Positions 1 to 11,359 of a stretch of 64,000 nucleotides of DNA are shown here, in pieces (position 1 is the stretch's first letter; each line of letters opens with the position of its first letter). The notes below the pieces were generated by a model. It was given only the letters and a program-made list of their open reading frames with translations. It had not been told where the DNA came from and ran no database searches. Origin of the DNA: Mesostigma viride (Eukaryota > Streptophyta > Mesostigmatophyceae > Mesostigmatales > Mesostigmataceae); assembly GCA_009746045.1 (NCBI GenBank), contig RPFO01000085.1, positions 188,001 through 252,000 on the forward strand, given 5' to 3'. Position numbers and translations under genes: made by a program.

Positions 1-3000
1 TGGGGGGCATCATGACCGCGTTCCTGTTGGAGTCGATCGTGCATGCCGTGCGCGCCGTCATGGGCATGCCAGCGCACGCGCACGCGCATGGGGGCATGCA
101 CGCACACACGCATGGGGCATTGCAGGGGCACACGCACACACATGGGCACACGCACGGGCCTGCAGCTAATATCTGCGACGACTCCCCTTGTGCCAGCGTC
201 CGCAACGGCACCGCGCCCGTGGACGAGTGCGCGTACGTGCCAGTCACCGACCCGGTACCGGGGGTGGGCGTGGGCATGGGCGTGGGCATGGGCGTGGGCG
301 TGGGCACAGGCACTTTGGGCATGGCGCCAGTTGGCAAGGAGATTGCAAACGGCCCGTGCTGCGACCACGCACCCGAGCGACTGGTCATGCCACCCGAGTA
401 TGGAGGGACGGTGGACCGTGCCACGTCCCACACGAGCCGTGCGGCTGGTGGTGCCAGGGTGATGCCCCAAGCCCACACGAGGGCCGTGGAGAGGGTGGTA
501 CCGGAGCCCTCTGGGGGCAGCTATAGGGGCAACCAAGTGGCGCCCGAGATGGCATTTGGTTCGCCTGCGGGTGCCGTCATCGTGCCCATGGTGCCGGCCC
601 AGCATGGCCACGTGCATCCACAAGGGGCGTTGGTGGCCACACCGCCAGTGCCTGTCAACGATGGCCCTACCCTCAAGGGTCGGGTGACCCAGAAGCTGCT
701 ATCGATCCACAGTGTTGTGTACGTGATATTGTTGGGCGAGGTCGTGCACAGCCTGGTGGATGGTCTCGTCATCGGCGCGTCCTTCTCGGTGCGTGATACT
801 GTAAATAGGGATAGTAATATTCTAATAATAGCACGGATGATGTGTAGAGGGGCGTCCTTCTCGGTGCGTGATACTGTAAATAGGGATAGTAATATTCTAA
901 TAATAGCACGGATGATGTGTAGAGGGCGGTCCTTCTCGGTGCGTGGTGATAGTAATGATTTCTGCAATGTATTAATGAGAGGGAGTGACCAGTCCTCAGT
1001 GCGTGGTGGTATTAATAATAAGAGCAATGTGTGAAGTAGAGGAAGCGACCAGTCCTAGAAGCGTGGTGGCCGTTATGGTGTTCATAGCTCCAATGCCATA
1101 ATAATAAGATGCACCCTTGTGGGATAGCGTGATGGGAGCATGCGCCAATGTGCATGCGTGCTCGTTTGGAACGACTACCAGGAATGGAAGAAATGGAAGA
1201 ATTCGATCTGTGCTACATGTTTGTGCACCACCGGCGCGCCCCTGCCTCACCTACTGACTGTGCCCGTTGCGCTCTACTGTGCGTTGTATTTACGTTGCCC
1301 CTTGCATCATACTTACTTTGCCCCTTGCGCTGTCAGATAAAATTGCTTTGCCCTTGGTGCTATATCGGAGTTGCCCTTTGCGCTGATCACACCTCGCCCA
1401 ACGCCCCGTGCTCTCCTCTCCCTCCCTTCTCGGTGTATCACCTGGCAGCTGTGCGACATGTCCACCGGCTGGGCGGTGACGGCTGCCATCGTCCTGCACG
1501 AGGTGCCCCAGGAGCTGTCCGACTACATGGTGCTGCGCCGCGCAGGGCTGACGGCGTGCGCCGCGCTGGGGCTGAACCTGGCGTCCGCCACCGCTATCCT
1601 CGTGGGTGCCATCGTGGGGCTGGCCACCTCCGAAACGTCTGAGACCGCGCGCTCGGTGCTCCTCGCCTACTGCGCGGTGAGTGGGGCAGTCGGCGAACAT
1701 AGAACGAGGTACAGCGAGTGGGTGGCCAGGGTGCGCGGTCGGCACTCCTAGCCTACAGCACGGTGTCAGCGTGGGGCGGGCGCTGGATAGGTGTAGCGTG
1801 GGTGGTGCAGTGCAAGTATCGTGTGCTGTGCGCTGTGGAGGCTAGTGCATGTGCTCCGTGCCCGTGGCCTAGTGCATCGCGAGAGGGTCGTGCAGATACC
1901 GATGGTGTTGGTTCGAGCGTTTGCTTCAATGTGCTCAAGGATGTGTTCCGTGAGTAGCGTGGCGGATGCGTGGAGCGACGAAAGAGGTGAACCTGTGATT
2001 AAGTGAGCTGCCAGTGTCGATTGGTGGTGTAGTTGCGTACTCAATGTCGCCCGCCCTTAGTGCCTACTGCACGGTAATTAGTTATGGTCAAGCAGCGAGC
2101 AGCCCCGCCCGTCATGTTATAAATTAATTTGATTTAATTTCAACGAGCAGCCAAGGGCTAGTTTGTGTTTTGTGATGCAATAGTGCCTAGCGGCGCCTTT
2201 TTACCCCATATCCCTGCCCCGTTGCCCTCCTCCCTTGCTGTTTACCCCTTTCCTATTACCACCCCATGTCCCTTCCCCGTACACCTTTTCCCTGACCGTG
2301 TTCTTTCTCTCCCTTATGCCTACCCGGTTCCCCCCGCCATCCCCCAGTGACCATCAAGGAGTCTCCACCGAATTGCCCCCCAAAGTGCCCCCCCATTACC
2401 TTACCAATGCGCCCATGCCTCTCCATCTATCAGAGAGGACGATGAGCCGGACGATGGACGACGTGCCAGTTGTACCGTTGGCTAACCCAGGGGGCTGGTC
2501 ATCATTTTACCCCTTCATCCCTGCTTCATCTTTCGATTATAGCCCTGCGTCTTTTGATTGACTATACCCCTTCATCTTTCCTGCCCCACCCAGGCCCTGG
2601 CAGCACGCCTCATGGCCCCCCTTTCTCCCCCCCCCTTCTTCTCCCCCCTTTCTTAGCCCCCCTTCCCCCCCCCCCCTTCTTCACCCCCCTTTGTTAGCCC
2701 CCTTTCCCCCCCTTTCTTCGCTCCCCCTTTCTTAGCCCCCTTTCTCACCCCCCTTCTCTACCCCCCTTTCTTAGCCCCCTTTCCCCCCCCCCCCCCTTTC
2801 TTCACCCCCCTTTCTTAGCCCCCCTTCCCCCCCCCCCCCCCTTCTTCAACCCCCTTTGTTAGCCCCCCTTTCCCCCCCCTTTCTTCACTCCCCCTTTCTC
2901 AGCCCCCCTTTCTCACCCCCCGTTCCTCACCCGGTCCTCACTTCGTCCTCACCCCCTTCTCACCCCTTCCCCACCGCCTTCCGCACCCCTTACTCACCCC

Positions 3001-3302
3001 TTCCCAACCCCCTTCCCCACCCCCTTTCACCCCTTCCTCACCCCTTGATCACCGGACTGCTGGCAACGCCCCCTTCCTACCTCTCCCCCGTGCCCCTGCA
3101 GGGCATCCTCATTTTTGTCGCGCTGGTCGACATCCTGCCCGACCTGATGACCATCACCGACGTGCGCGGCAAGTGGATGGCCACCGGCCAGGTCGCCAAG
3201 CGCTTTCTGCTCATCGTTGCGGGTGCGGTCGCGGTTGGTCTGACTATGCTGCACGACAAGCACTGCGAGGCGCTGCACGGGGGGGGGCACGAGGGCCACT
3301 GA
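1..3302 (+). CDS. ZIP-family (SLC39-like) metal transporter, 5' partial, three exons
   Basis: Membrane importer of zinc or iron-like divalent cations. Exons seen: 1-788 (frame open from base 3), 1449-1676 and 3102-3302, all joined in phase 0. Exon 1 starts inside a membrane segment (MTAFLLES) and continues into a long His-rich loop with many HAH/HTH repeats, the variable cytosolic loop typical of ZIPs. It ends with HSLVDGLVIGASFS, the TM4 metal-site motif. Exon 2 gives HEVPQELSDY, the TM5 metal site, then a hydrophobic segment. Exon 3 gives GILIFVALVDILPDL and the last helix, and ends in a short His-rich tail. Splice sites are TCG|GTGCGT, GGCAG|CTG, GCG|GTGAGT and TGCAG|GGC. The first membrane helices must lie upstream of the window, so the ATG at 12 is probably internal. 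The exact metal cannot be told from sequence. Confidence 0.88.
777..1070 (+). repeat. Tandem duplication of an exon end plus its 5' splice site
   Basis: A 75-bp unit starting with the last 12 bases of ZIP exon 1 (GCGTCCTTCTCG) and the donor GTGCGTG is present at 777-851 and again, essentially unchanged, at 852-926. Shorter degenerate copies follow near 926, 981 and 1040. The period is 25 codons and contains no stop, so use of the second donor would add 25 residues in frame. Confidence 0.85.
1677..3101 (+). repeat. ZIP intron 2 with a C-rich low-complexity block
   Basis: Intron from GTGAGT to TGCAG. Bases about 2580-3060 are dominated by CCCCCCTTTCTT-type runs, giving a very long polypyrimidine stretch ahead of the acceptor. 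No coding signal is seen inside the intron. Confidence 0.7.
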
Positions 3303-3540
3303 TCAGGTCATGGAGGGGGGGGCACGACAATCACTGCGATGCGCTGCACGGAGGGGGGCATGACATCGGGCACTAGCCGGCCATGAAGTGCGCAAACCCC
3401 ACGAGTCTAGACCCCAGTCGCCCGCTGCATTATGGCATGCGACTGCGCTGCATGGTGGGTTTGAGGCCATCCACACAGTCAATGACAAGCACCGTCCACA
3501 AGGCGGTGCATGGCCCGGGGGACACGAGGGTCACTGATCG
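3241..3540 (+). repeat. Degenerate copies of the ZIP terminal exon end
   Basis: The last coding stretch of the ZIP gene (CACGACAAGCACTGCGAGG onward, through GGGGGGCACGAGGGCCACTGATC) recurs in decayed form at about 3322-3376 and 3470-3540. Each copy has the CACGACAAnCAC core and the G-run, and the last also ends in GAGGGTCACTGATCGGG. The copies lie beyond the first stop, so they are 3' UTR or intergenic. Confidence 0.75.
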
Positions 3541-4159
3541 GGTCCCTTGCCGTTGATCCGAGGGCCCCTAACTTGCAGCACAGTCCCTAACTTGATCCCA
3601 CTAGTTTGATTCAAGGGTCCCTTTAACTTGATCCGAGGGTCCGAAGTTTGTTCTTACTGCTGGGTGTGAGACTGCTGCGCGCAGGAGGGCGCAACTTAGG
3701 GGCACTACACCCATCGCGGTGACCCCAGTTACTAGCACACCCAATATAAGCCAGGGCCCTCGTCGCAGCCGTGTTCAACGAGCTACCGTCTCTTGCCCGT
3801 ATCTTTCTTCTACGCGCACTTGTGCACACGTGCGGAGCTGGCATGCACCAAGCTAGCCGAGGTCGCGTGGAATATATCAATTGGGGCGAGCGGCATCCGG
3901 TGTTTACAATAAAGGGTGGCACCCGGGAGGGGGGCCAGTACTACGGTCTTAACTTGTGATACCGTGCACTCGGGTTCAGTACACTTTGGGATACCGTGAA
4001 CGCAGGACCATGCATGCGGAGCCAACGTCTCAAACCCTCGCGGCTCCTTATTATTTATTTATTTATTCATTTGCGTCCATAGGTTGGGAGGTCACGGGGC
4101 TAACTTTGGCACGAGTGCCTTCAACTCCTGTTAAGACGATCTATGATTCTCTCGCAGAT
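3541..4159. other. Intergenic region, no gene recognised
   Basis: Between the ZIP gene and the first LINE copy. It holds a few short repeats of the type TTGATCCGAGGGTCC (3550-3640) and an AT-rich TTATTTATTTATTCATT stretch near 4050. No coding or RNA gene was recognised. Confidence 0.5.
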
Positions 4160-4227
4160 TAATTTCGTGCTCCCGTTGGGGAGTCACGGAGCACCTGAGT
4201 GCTTTTAATCCCTGTACGTGCACAACA

Positions 4228-4471
4228 CATAAGCTATGCGTCAGCCTACCTATGGTATTGCACTGGTTGTATTGCACCCACAGTGTTGCGCCCGGTATGC
4301 ACCATGCTGTGGAGAGAGCGCTCTGTGGCCTGCCCACTTGCGGCAGTCGATCAGAGAAGCTAGGGCGCCCTCCCTCCTTCTCGCTGCATGTGTATATAGG
4401 GTTGAAGGTTCCTTTACTCTGTATTGGCACCCACGTGACGCAGTCACGTGCTTATTAATTAACTAATTAAT
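4228..4471 (+). mobile_element. SINE-like element (family C) with perfect 10-bp target duplication
   Basis: A 244-bp insertion in the 3' region of LINE copy B1. It is flanked by GTGCACAACA at 4218-4227 and 4472-4481, while the other LINE copy has a single uninterrupted site. The 3' end is a palindromic hairpin CACGTGACGCAGTCACGTG followed by an (AATT)-type tail. A diverged relative is at about 41360-41645. No protein is encoded. A pol III promoter could not be confirmed by eye. Confidence 0.85.
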
Positions 4472-4852
4472 GTGCACAACAGGAAGAAAGGGCAGAGACC
4501 CCCTTTCTCCTTCATGCCAGAGCCATGCCCCAGCAGCAATCGGACACGATAGATAGACGATCCGGCAAGTGCTGTGGGTGCAATAAGACCCACGAGAGCA
4601 TATCATAGCAAGGAGCGTGGGCAAGTACTCTGATCATAGCCAGGACGCAAATGGTTTTCACCTTTGCGGCGTGCCAAATCAGAATAGCCAGGACGTAGCA
4701 TGGCTGTACAAAGGCTAATCTAAGGCTATAGCTGGTTGTGTACCGTGCGTTAGCGGGGCACGTGACTAGCTATGGTGGCTCGGCTAGCCAAACATTCTAG
4801 GCATGGCTGCCATGGCGGCAGTGACTACCAATGATTACAAGCTAGGGCTATT

Positions 4853-6240
4853 CTAGCCCGCAGGGGGCGTCCACATCTTGTGGTTGATCATCAGGTCCCC
4901 GCCCCTCCAGTACATCTTCGGCTTCTGGGGGTCCTGCTTGTGGCGGAGGTATACAGGCCGGCCACAGGTCGTGTCGCTGCTGCTGCTGAGCGCCGGGGTC
5001 AGGTCGTTGTCCAGCGTCCAGGTGAGGTCGCACAACCTCTTGCGACGAGAAAGGAACCGCTGCTTGTCCTCAGGGGAGGGGAAGGTGAGCAGGACTGGTG
5101 GGGGGGGCGCCTTGTCCCGTGAGTGGGAAAGGCGGTGGCACCCACGCAGTTCTACCTCACCTACCAGGCCGATGAGGGTAAGAAGCTGGTCCTTGAGCTC
5201 GTCGGCAAGGGTGGTTGACGTCTCAACTGGCTTCTGGGGGAAACGGCGCAGCACCACTCGGCATTCGCGGCGAGCGCGGTCTGTGGCCTCCCGTTGTTTT
5301 TCCCCGCGGCGAAGGTCCTCAAGCTCTTGGAGTTTTGTAGCGTCGATGGCATCTGTGGTCGAGGCAGTCGCTGACCGCAGCAGGTCCGCGTTAAGGAGTG
5401 CGGCGAGAGGCTGTCATCTTCCGGCCGGGTGGGCTGGGCTGCGATGGTGGCCGTCTGCGCTGCAATCGCTGGGACCTGCGCGGCCAGCGCGTGACGGTTT
5501 GGGCGGTGATGGAGTCTAGCTTCTTAACGAGCAGGCCCCACTTGCCCTCCACCTGATTTAGGCGAGAGACAAGTGCAGCATGCGCCTCAGATGCCTGCGC
5601 CGCAGTCTGCAGCGCCGTGAGCTGAGGTTGGAGCTTGTGGGCGACCTCAAGGCTTCCACATTGGATTGACCCGGGCCTTCACCGTGTTGAGCGTCGTGTT
5701 CAGCGAGGTCAGCTTCTCAGCCAACGGCCAGGCCGGTCACATGCTCCTCCAGCCTTGCTCGGATGTCATCCTTGCCTAGGGAGGGAGCCGATGTGGCTGC
5801 CGGCTGCCGGTAGGCCAGGCTGGGTTGTGAAGCTTACATAGCCGCGCCTGAGGTCGCGCTGACTGAGTCAGCTGGAAGAAGCTGAAAAGGATTGCGAGGC
5901 GGTGGGTGAGCTCTGGCAGGGCGAGCAGCTCCTCCAGGTTGTCGGCAGGGATGGGCCCATCGGGCGCCCACGTAGCTTGCGTTCCTTTGCTAATTATCTC
6001 GGCGCATTCTGCGTTGGTCAGTTTCAGCCAGCCGCTGAAAGAAAAGCTTGCTTAGTCTAGGTACTGTCGCCATTTGTGTTTGTCGTACCAGGTTTTCTGG
6101 GGCTCGGGCGAGGCGCTTGGCGATGGGTTTAATTGCTGGCGATGGGTTTGCGGGCCCAGACGGCTGGGCGCAAGGAAGATGGCGAGTGGGTTGGGCTGGG
6201 CCGAAGCCGGAAAGCTCCCTTTCCAAACCGCTTCAGTAAT
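4853..6240 (-). pseudogene. Broken LINE ORF1 (L1 ORF1p-like)
   Basis: Reading from 6240 down, segments match the 457-residue ORF1 at 12863-14236 but fall in different frames. The clearest piece is 5257-4853, with VLRRFPQKP, LVGEVELRGCHRL, LLTFPSPEDKQRFL and YWRGGDLMINHK. These correspond to the RNA-binding and C-terminal domains of L1-type ORF1 proteins. Several indels and changes, for example around 5410, 5650 and 4975, break the frame, so no full-length protein is possible. Confidence 0.8.
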
Positions 6241-6480
6241 TTCGCTTTAGTTCGGACTTCGGAGTCCTCATAATTTGCTTGTGGAATCTTGTCACGTGCG
6301 TAACTTTTTAGATACTGTGTTTCAGCCATAATAACCGATTATACCGGCGAGTGCGTCTTAGAAAGGCGCCGGCATCGAATGCAAGAGATCTCAGCAGTGA
6401 CTGAATTTGGAACTCAGACGCGCAAAAGTTCTCAGAGCTCCGCTGTCAGCCATTATTACCGCCGTCAGCCATTTTCGTTA

Positions 6481-6754
6481 ATCACAGATATGGGATGGTA
6501 CCACGGACCACGGTATAGTAGTGGGATCGCTCGATCAGCCATGACCCCTTCCATCGAAAGCAGTGAATCCGTTAAGGCGTCACGGGCGGTGACAAGACGG
6601 GCAGAGAGGGGAAGAAAATGGGGGTGCCCTAGGCGGTGCTCCCGATGTTGAACTCCCTTGTTGCCATGCAGGGGACGCTGTGGTGTGCACAGGCCGGGCA
6701 GATAATGACTGGGTACCATTTTTTCACCAACTATAGAACGAGACCGAATTTGAA
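6481..6754. other. Spacer between LINE copy and hexamer array
   Basis: Unique-looking sequence between the 5' end of LINE copy B1 and the hexanucleotide array. No gene or repeat family recognised. Confidence 0.4.
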
Positions 6755-7475
6755 TGTCAATTTCAATTTGAATTTCAATTTCAATTTCAATTTCAATTTC
6801 AATTTCAATTTCAATTTCAATTTGAATTTCAATTTCAATTTCAATTTCAATTTCAATTTCAATTTCAATTTCAATTTCAATTTCAATTTCAATTTCAATT
6901 TCAATTTCAATTTCAATTTCAATTTCAATTTCAATTTCAATTTCAATTTCAATTTCGATTTCAATTTCAATTTCAATTTCAATTTCAATTTCAATTTCAA
7001 TTTCAATTTCAATTTCAATTTCAATTTCAATTTCAATTTCAATTTCAAGTTCAATTTCAAGTTCAAGTTCAAGTTCAATTTCAAGTTCAAGTTCAATTCC
7101 TATTTCAAGTTCAAGTTCAAGTTCAAGTTCAAGTTCAAGTTCAAGTTCAAGTTCAAGTTCAAGTTCAAGTTCAAGTTCAAGTTCAAGTTCAAGTTCAAGT
7201 TCAAGTTCAAGTTCAAGTTCAAGTTCAAGTTCAATTTCAATTTCAATTTCAATTTCAATTTCAATTTCAATTTCAATTTCAATTTCAATTTCAATTTCAA
7301 TTTCAATTTCAATTTCAATTTCAATTTCAATTTCAATTTCAATTTCAATTTCAATTTCAATTTCAATTTCAATTTCAATTTCAATTTCAATTTCAATTTC
7401 AATTTCAATTTCAATTTCAATTTCAATTTCAATTTCAATTTCAATTTCAATTTCAATTTCAATTTCAATTTTCCT
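6755..7475 (+). repeat. TTTCAA/TTCAAG hexanucleotide array
   Basis: About 720 bp of near-perfect 6-bp repeats. TTTCAA makes up 6757-7045 and 7230-7470, and a TTCAAG block lies at about 7046-7230. The 6-bp period creates long open frames of dipeptide repeats on both strands, which are not genes. The array abuts the 5' end of a Penelope-like fragment. Confidence 0.97.
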
Positions 7476-7930
7476 TTCAGACGGTCTAAGGGTCCAACTT
7501 GGATTTTCATCCATGTGTCGATAAATGATCAGTTATATACTCGACTTCTCCGTCAAATCTCATCGACCGGGTTTCGAAACAACTCACGAACACCGTAGAG
7601 TGCAGATCCAGCGGAGCAAACAATGTCATGCGACCGAGGCGGCGGGAAATCGCCTCGGTTCCTTTTCTACGAGCCATTTTACAACGTCACGCTGCGTCGG
7701 ATACCCGAGCCCTTTTCCATGTACATAACGTGAGATATAAAATCTGCTTCCTTGGCAGCCAGACCGGGAATTCCGTCCAATACCGTCATGCAGTACCACC
7801 AACGCACTGCCATGTTATAATCACCTATATCGCTGGCCAGGTATACCTCTTATAATTTAATTTCGCCATTAATTAATTAATTTCGCTGTGCCTCTTTCCA
7901 ACGTACTTAGAAGTCCAACTCCAACTCCGA
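7476..7930 (+). mobile_element. Penelope-like element, internally deleted copy
   Basis: 7476-7740 matches the 5' region of the Penelope-like element at 15063, sharing TCTAAGGGTCCAACTT, ACTCGACTTCTCCGTCAAAT and TTTCCATGTACATAACGT. 7800-7930 matches that element's 3' end near 17110-17180 (TATATCG..GGTATACCT..AATTTCGCCA..CCTCTTTCCAAC). The reverse-transcriptase region between them is missing. Confidence 0.75.
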
Positions 7931-8162
7931 GCCATTCATTTTCAGCTGACTGGGTACAACAGGGCTGGTCTGTGGCGCCCCAATTATTACGCTGAACTGT
8001 TTGCCAAGTGCCAACGCACCGTTTTCCTGCATGCATGCCACACGTGCGGTGCCGTGCGGATCGAGGGCCGTGAAGCCTGGTGGGCCGTCAATGCATTAGC
8101 CCGCCGTGCGGGGGACCTGGGGAATGGTGGCATCCACTGATGGGCTGGTGCCAGTCTGTTGT
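7931..8162. other. Spacer, nothing recognised
   Basis: Short unique-looking stretch between the Penelope-like fragment and LINE copy A1. Confidence 0.4.
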
Positions 8163-9092
8163 AAAATTTAAATTAAATTAAATTAAATTATAACATGACT
8201 CCGTTGCATGGGAGATCATGAGCACCTATTCCATTGCTGATGGGTGGGGGTGAGCCCCAAGCCGCGAAAACTAACTAAGCTATCTCTAAGCCGTTCGAAT
8301 CATAAGCTACAAAAATCCGGCCTAGCTACTCTACTCAGCAAAGCGCCCCTTCCTCATGGGAGACCATGCATGGGGGGGGCTTGCCCATGCACAGAGGCTG
8401 GCATGTGGGCCTGGACAACGGTCTGCCACTGACCTCTTCTTGTCCTGCATAGCAGTCCAAGCAAGAGAGAGGGAGGAAATGCAGTGTTCAAGCTGGGCTG
8501 GGACCACTAGGTCTGGTCGGCCAGCAACTAATCTGTATAGTTCATGGCAGTGAGGTCTACCAACCCTTCTGGGCTTATTATCCCTGGGGCCAGGCCAGGT
8601 CAGGATATGCTGCCCTGGCTGGCCAAGGGCTCCGCTGGAGGCCGGCCAGACCGAGGGCTGTGTCCGCCTGACTGGTTCGAGCAAGATGTCCTACAATTAA
8701 TGCCATCCTAGTACACTGCCTGATCTCGTCGACGTAATACGGGGCATACCCTTATTCAAAGATTCTAGCGACGGCTATTATGCCGCGTGGACTGAACGGT
8801 GAACCCTGCATTCAGGACCTGTCCGGAGCATCCGTCCTGTATATACTGTGCCGTCAGTCAGCCGGGTGACCAGCTTGTCTGTAAGCGTCGATGCCTTGGC
8901 GCCGACCCGCCGTATGTGAGCACCGTGACCAGGACCTTGAAGAGGACGCGCTCGCGGTCCTCGCCTTGAGGTCCTTCGAGTGCTGGCACTCTACTGGCCA
9001 GAAGGTGTTGAGCGAGTGGAGCCTGGCCCAGGCCAGGCCGATGCGGGTGTCCACATCATCGGCGGTGTCAGGGAGCAGACTCCCCAGCCAGA
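8163..9092 (-). mobile_element. 5'-truncated LINE, 3' RT end (copy A1)
   Basis: The minus strand encodes decayed pieces of the C-terminal part of the LINE protein at 51852-53742. These include DTRIGLAWARLHSL, GQPGQHILTWPGP and VVPAQLEHCISSLSLAWTAMQDK. It then runs into a 3' UTR with GGAGTCATGTTATAATTT and an (AATTT)n tail at 8163-8190. Frames are interrupted, so it is a dead copy. Confidence 0.8.
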
Positions 9093-9266
9093 CTGTAATG
9101 GTTCCAGTTTAAATGGAACGGTGCCAGGGCCAATCTGTGCGTGGGCATGCACCTTGATCCATCAGGGGTAGCATGCCAAGGAATAAGCACTCCCGCAGTA
9201 TAGACCAATCACAGGAATGCTTAGGGTGGGAGCTGCCACGTCTTGGCAGCAAATTGTGACATATGT

Positions 9267-9310
<44 letters not shown>

Positions 9311-9311
9311 C
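9267..9311 (+). repeat. (GT)n microsatellite
   Basis: About 20 uninterrupted GT dinucleotides. Confidence 0.97.
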
Positions 9312-10411
9312 AGTGATTGAGCTATACCTGATTGTTGCAAGTGTGGGCGCCAATTTAAGCATCGCTCGAGGGCTGCAAGCAAGCAGCATTCTTAAATATT
9401 GTTTCACGGCATGGTAGTGCTCGCTAAGCCATATTTTTGTAAGAGTAATGCACGTGATGACTTCATGCCAGCACGCCAGGTGGAGACATGCACATACAGG
9501 CACCATATGTTGTACAGAAGGAAAATGGATTGGTCTACACCAAGAGCTCTGTCATTTCTTGATGGTGATCTCACCAGAAGTTCATTTACTTTATGCAACA
9601 GAATGAAGATTGTGGACCTACTAGCTAGCTACTAGCTAGACGTACAGACGGTACAGTGAATCACTTCCATGTACTTTGTGACAAAAAGGGTTTAATTCTG
9701 GTCTACGTGAGAAATGTAAATTTGATGCGAGCGATTCCTCGTTTGCTCACATATATGTTACGTCGCGTAACTTTTGTTGTTGTTACGGACGTAAATTAGG
9801 TCCTTGGTTGCCTCAGCCATTCCGAAACAGTCCGCTGACTTTCCTAGGCTTACCGTGGCGGCCCGCTTACGTGTAGTTAGGACCTTTTGGCCGGTTGGTA
9901 CCGGGCCTTGTGACGTGGCAATTGTACAATATGGTGGGTCGTTGCAGTCGCGCCGCGCTGCGTACTTTAGTAGTGGTCCTTTTATCCTCCGTGTCAGAAC
10001 CCAGTGGACATGCGTTGGTCCTGTAGGCGAGGGTCGATGTCAGCCTGAGCATACACGCACGTCGGCCCGCGGTCCTTTATGCAGCGGTTGTCCTTCGTGA
10101 ATTCCACCCGGCGTGTGTTATTGATTCGTAACACATATTAGCTAGGGTCATGGATGGAGTAGTAGTGTTTCCTTTGTAGTACCCTGAATAGAATCGGTGT
10201 ATGGCGTATTATATATTAGAATGTATAAGAATGCATTGAGAACAGAGTCGTCACGTCCCAGGTCTTTCGACAATATAGCTCCTCATCACTAGGTAACCTC
10301 ACTAGTTTAGGTGAAGTCAGGCTAGGTGTTTGGGATAGAGTAGAGCCAGGGCGTAACAATATACTGCTCTGAGACAAGAAGGGTACACTAAAAGCCCTTT
10401 TTTCACAGACT
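9312..10411. other. Intergenic region, no gene recognised
   Basis: Roughly 1.1 kb of mixed-composition DNA between the GT run and the hexamer array. Only short, unconvincing open frames on either strand; no repeat family recognised. Confidence 0.45.
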
Positions 10412-10413
10412 AG

Positions 10414-10946
10414 ATCAATCTCAATCTCAATCTCAATCTCAATCTCAATCTCAATCTCAATCTCAATCTCAATCTCAATCTCAATCTCAATCTCAATCTC
10501 AATCTCAATCTCAATCTCAATCTCAATTAATCTCAATCTCAATCTCAATCTCAATCTCAATCTCAATCTCAATCTCAATCTCAATCTCAATCTCAATCTC
10601 AATCTCAATCTCAATCTCAATCTCAATCTCAATCTCAATCTCAATCTCAATCTCAATCTCAATCTCCATTTCCATTTCCATTTCCATTTCCATTTCCATT
10701 TCCATTTCCATTTCCATTTCCATTTCCATTTCCATTTCCATTTCCATTTCCATTTCCATTTCCATTTCCATTTCCATTTCCATTTCCATTTCCATTTCAA
10801 CTTCAATTTCAATTTCAATTTCAGTTTCAGTTTCAGTTTCAATTTCAATTTCAATTTCAATTTCAATTTCAATTTCAATTTCAATTTCAATTTCAATTTC
10901 AATTTCAATTTCAATTTCAATTTCAATTTCAATTTCAATTTCAATT
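10414..10946 (+). repeat. Hexanucleotide array, left part (TCTCAA, TTTCCA, TTTCAA blocks)
   Basis: Three successive 6-bp repeat blocks: TCTCAA (about 10414-10663), TTTCCA (about 10664-10797) and TTTCAA (about 10798-10946). The TTTCAA block stops in mid-array at the left end of the split-direct-repeat element and resumes in phase at 14739. Confidence 0.95.
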
Positions 10947-11067
10947 CTATTCCCACTATTACCAATCCACCAACATTTGATTAAAACAATAAGTGGGCAA
11001 TTACAGAACCCATGAGTGAGCCTGCCACGCTGCACCCATTTCATGATTGATTGTAGTTCTCGTTACC
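10947..11067. repeat. Repeat B, outer copy (121 bp)
   Basis: Begins CTATTCCCACTATTACC, contains CAACATTTGATTAAAACAAT and ends CTCGTTACC. It reads as identical to 11360-11480. Confidence 0.93.
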
Positions 11068-11102
11068 TAGAAACAAACACAAGAAGAGGGAGGGAGGGCG
11101 GG

Positions 11103-11359
11103 ACAAGAAAAAGAGACCTAGAACATCGTGCAAATGGCACTTTAGGGCGGCGTAGCCCGGGCTCGCCTCATGAGCCGTCAGCAACAGTAACTTAATTGCT
11201 ACTTAACTTAACGAACTAGAAATGGCCATACAAAACTGGCCAACTAATTCTAACTCATGGAACCGGTCCAGCCCAAGGCCCACCGTCCCGTAGTACCACT
11301 CACATAGCGGCGTTCATTCTCATCTGTTATAAAGAAACTACGTTCAGAGAACACCGATT
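11103..11359. repeat. Repeat A, inner copy (257 bp)
   Basis: Begins ACAAGAAAAAGAGACC and ends TTCAGAGAACACCGATT. It reads as identical to 14482-14738 and is joined directly to the inner B copy, giving an A-B junction like that of a circular intermediate. Confidence 0.93.

Larger units (their letters stand above)
4160..6480 (-). mobile_element. LINE-like ORF1 element, decayed copy (B1)
   Basis: Minus-strand retroelement homologous along its length to the better preserved copy at 12442-14428. The 5' UTR (about 6245-6480) contains repeated GCTGACGGCGG-type segments. A broken ORF1 follows, then a 3' region ending in the hairpin GTGCTCCGTGACTCCCCAAC/GGGAGCAC and an A/T tail at about 4160. As in the intact copy, no reverse transcriptase lies between ORF1 and the 3' end. 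A SINE-like element interrupts its 3' region at 4228-4471. Confidence 0.75.

Noticed and set aside
4236-4466. Small gene at 4.24-4.47 kb
   Set aside because: It coincides exactly with the TSD-bounded SINE-like insertion.
6755-7475. Telomeric repeat
   Set aside because: TTTCAA does not match known green-algal telomere units (TTTAGGG or TTTTAGGG), and the arrays are internal beside retroelements.
6465-7598. Long EIEIEI/FNFNFN-type frames (also at 10216-11044 and 14629-15036)
   Set aside because: Direct translation of a hexanucleotide array; no start context, domain or conservation signal.
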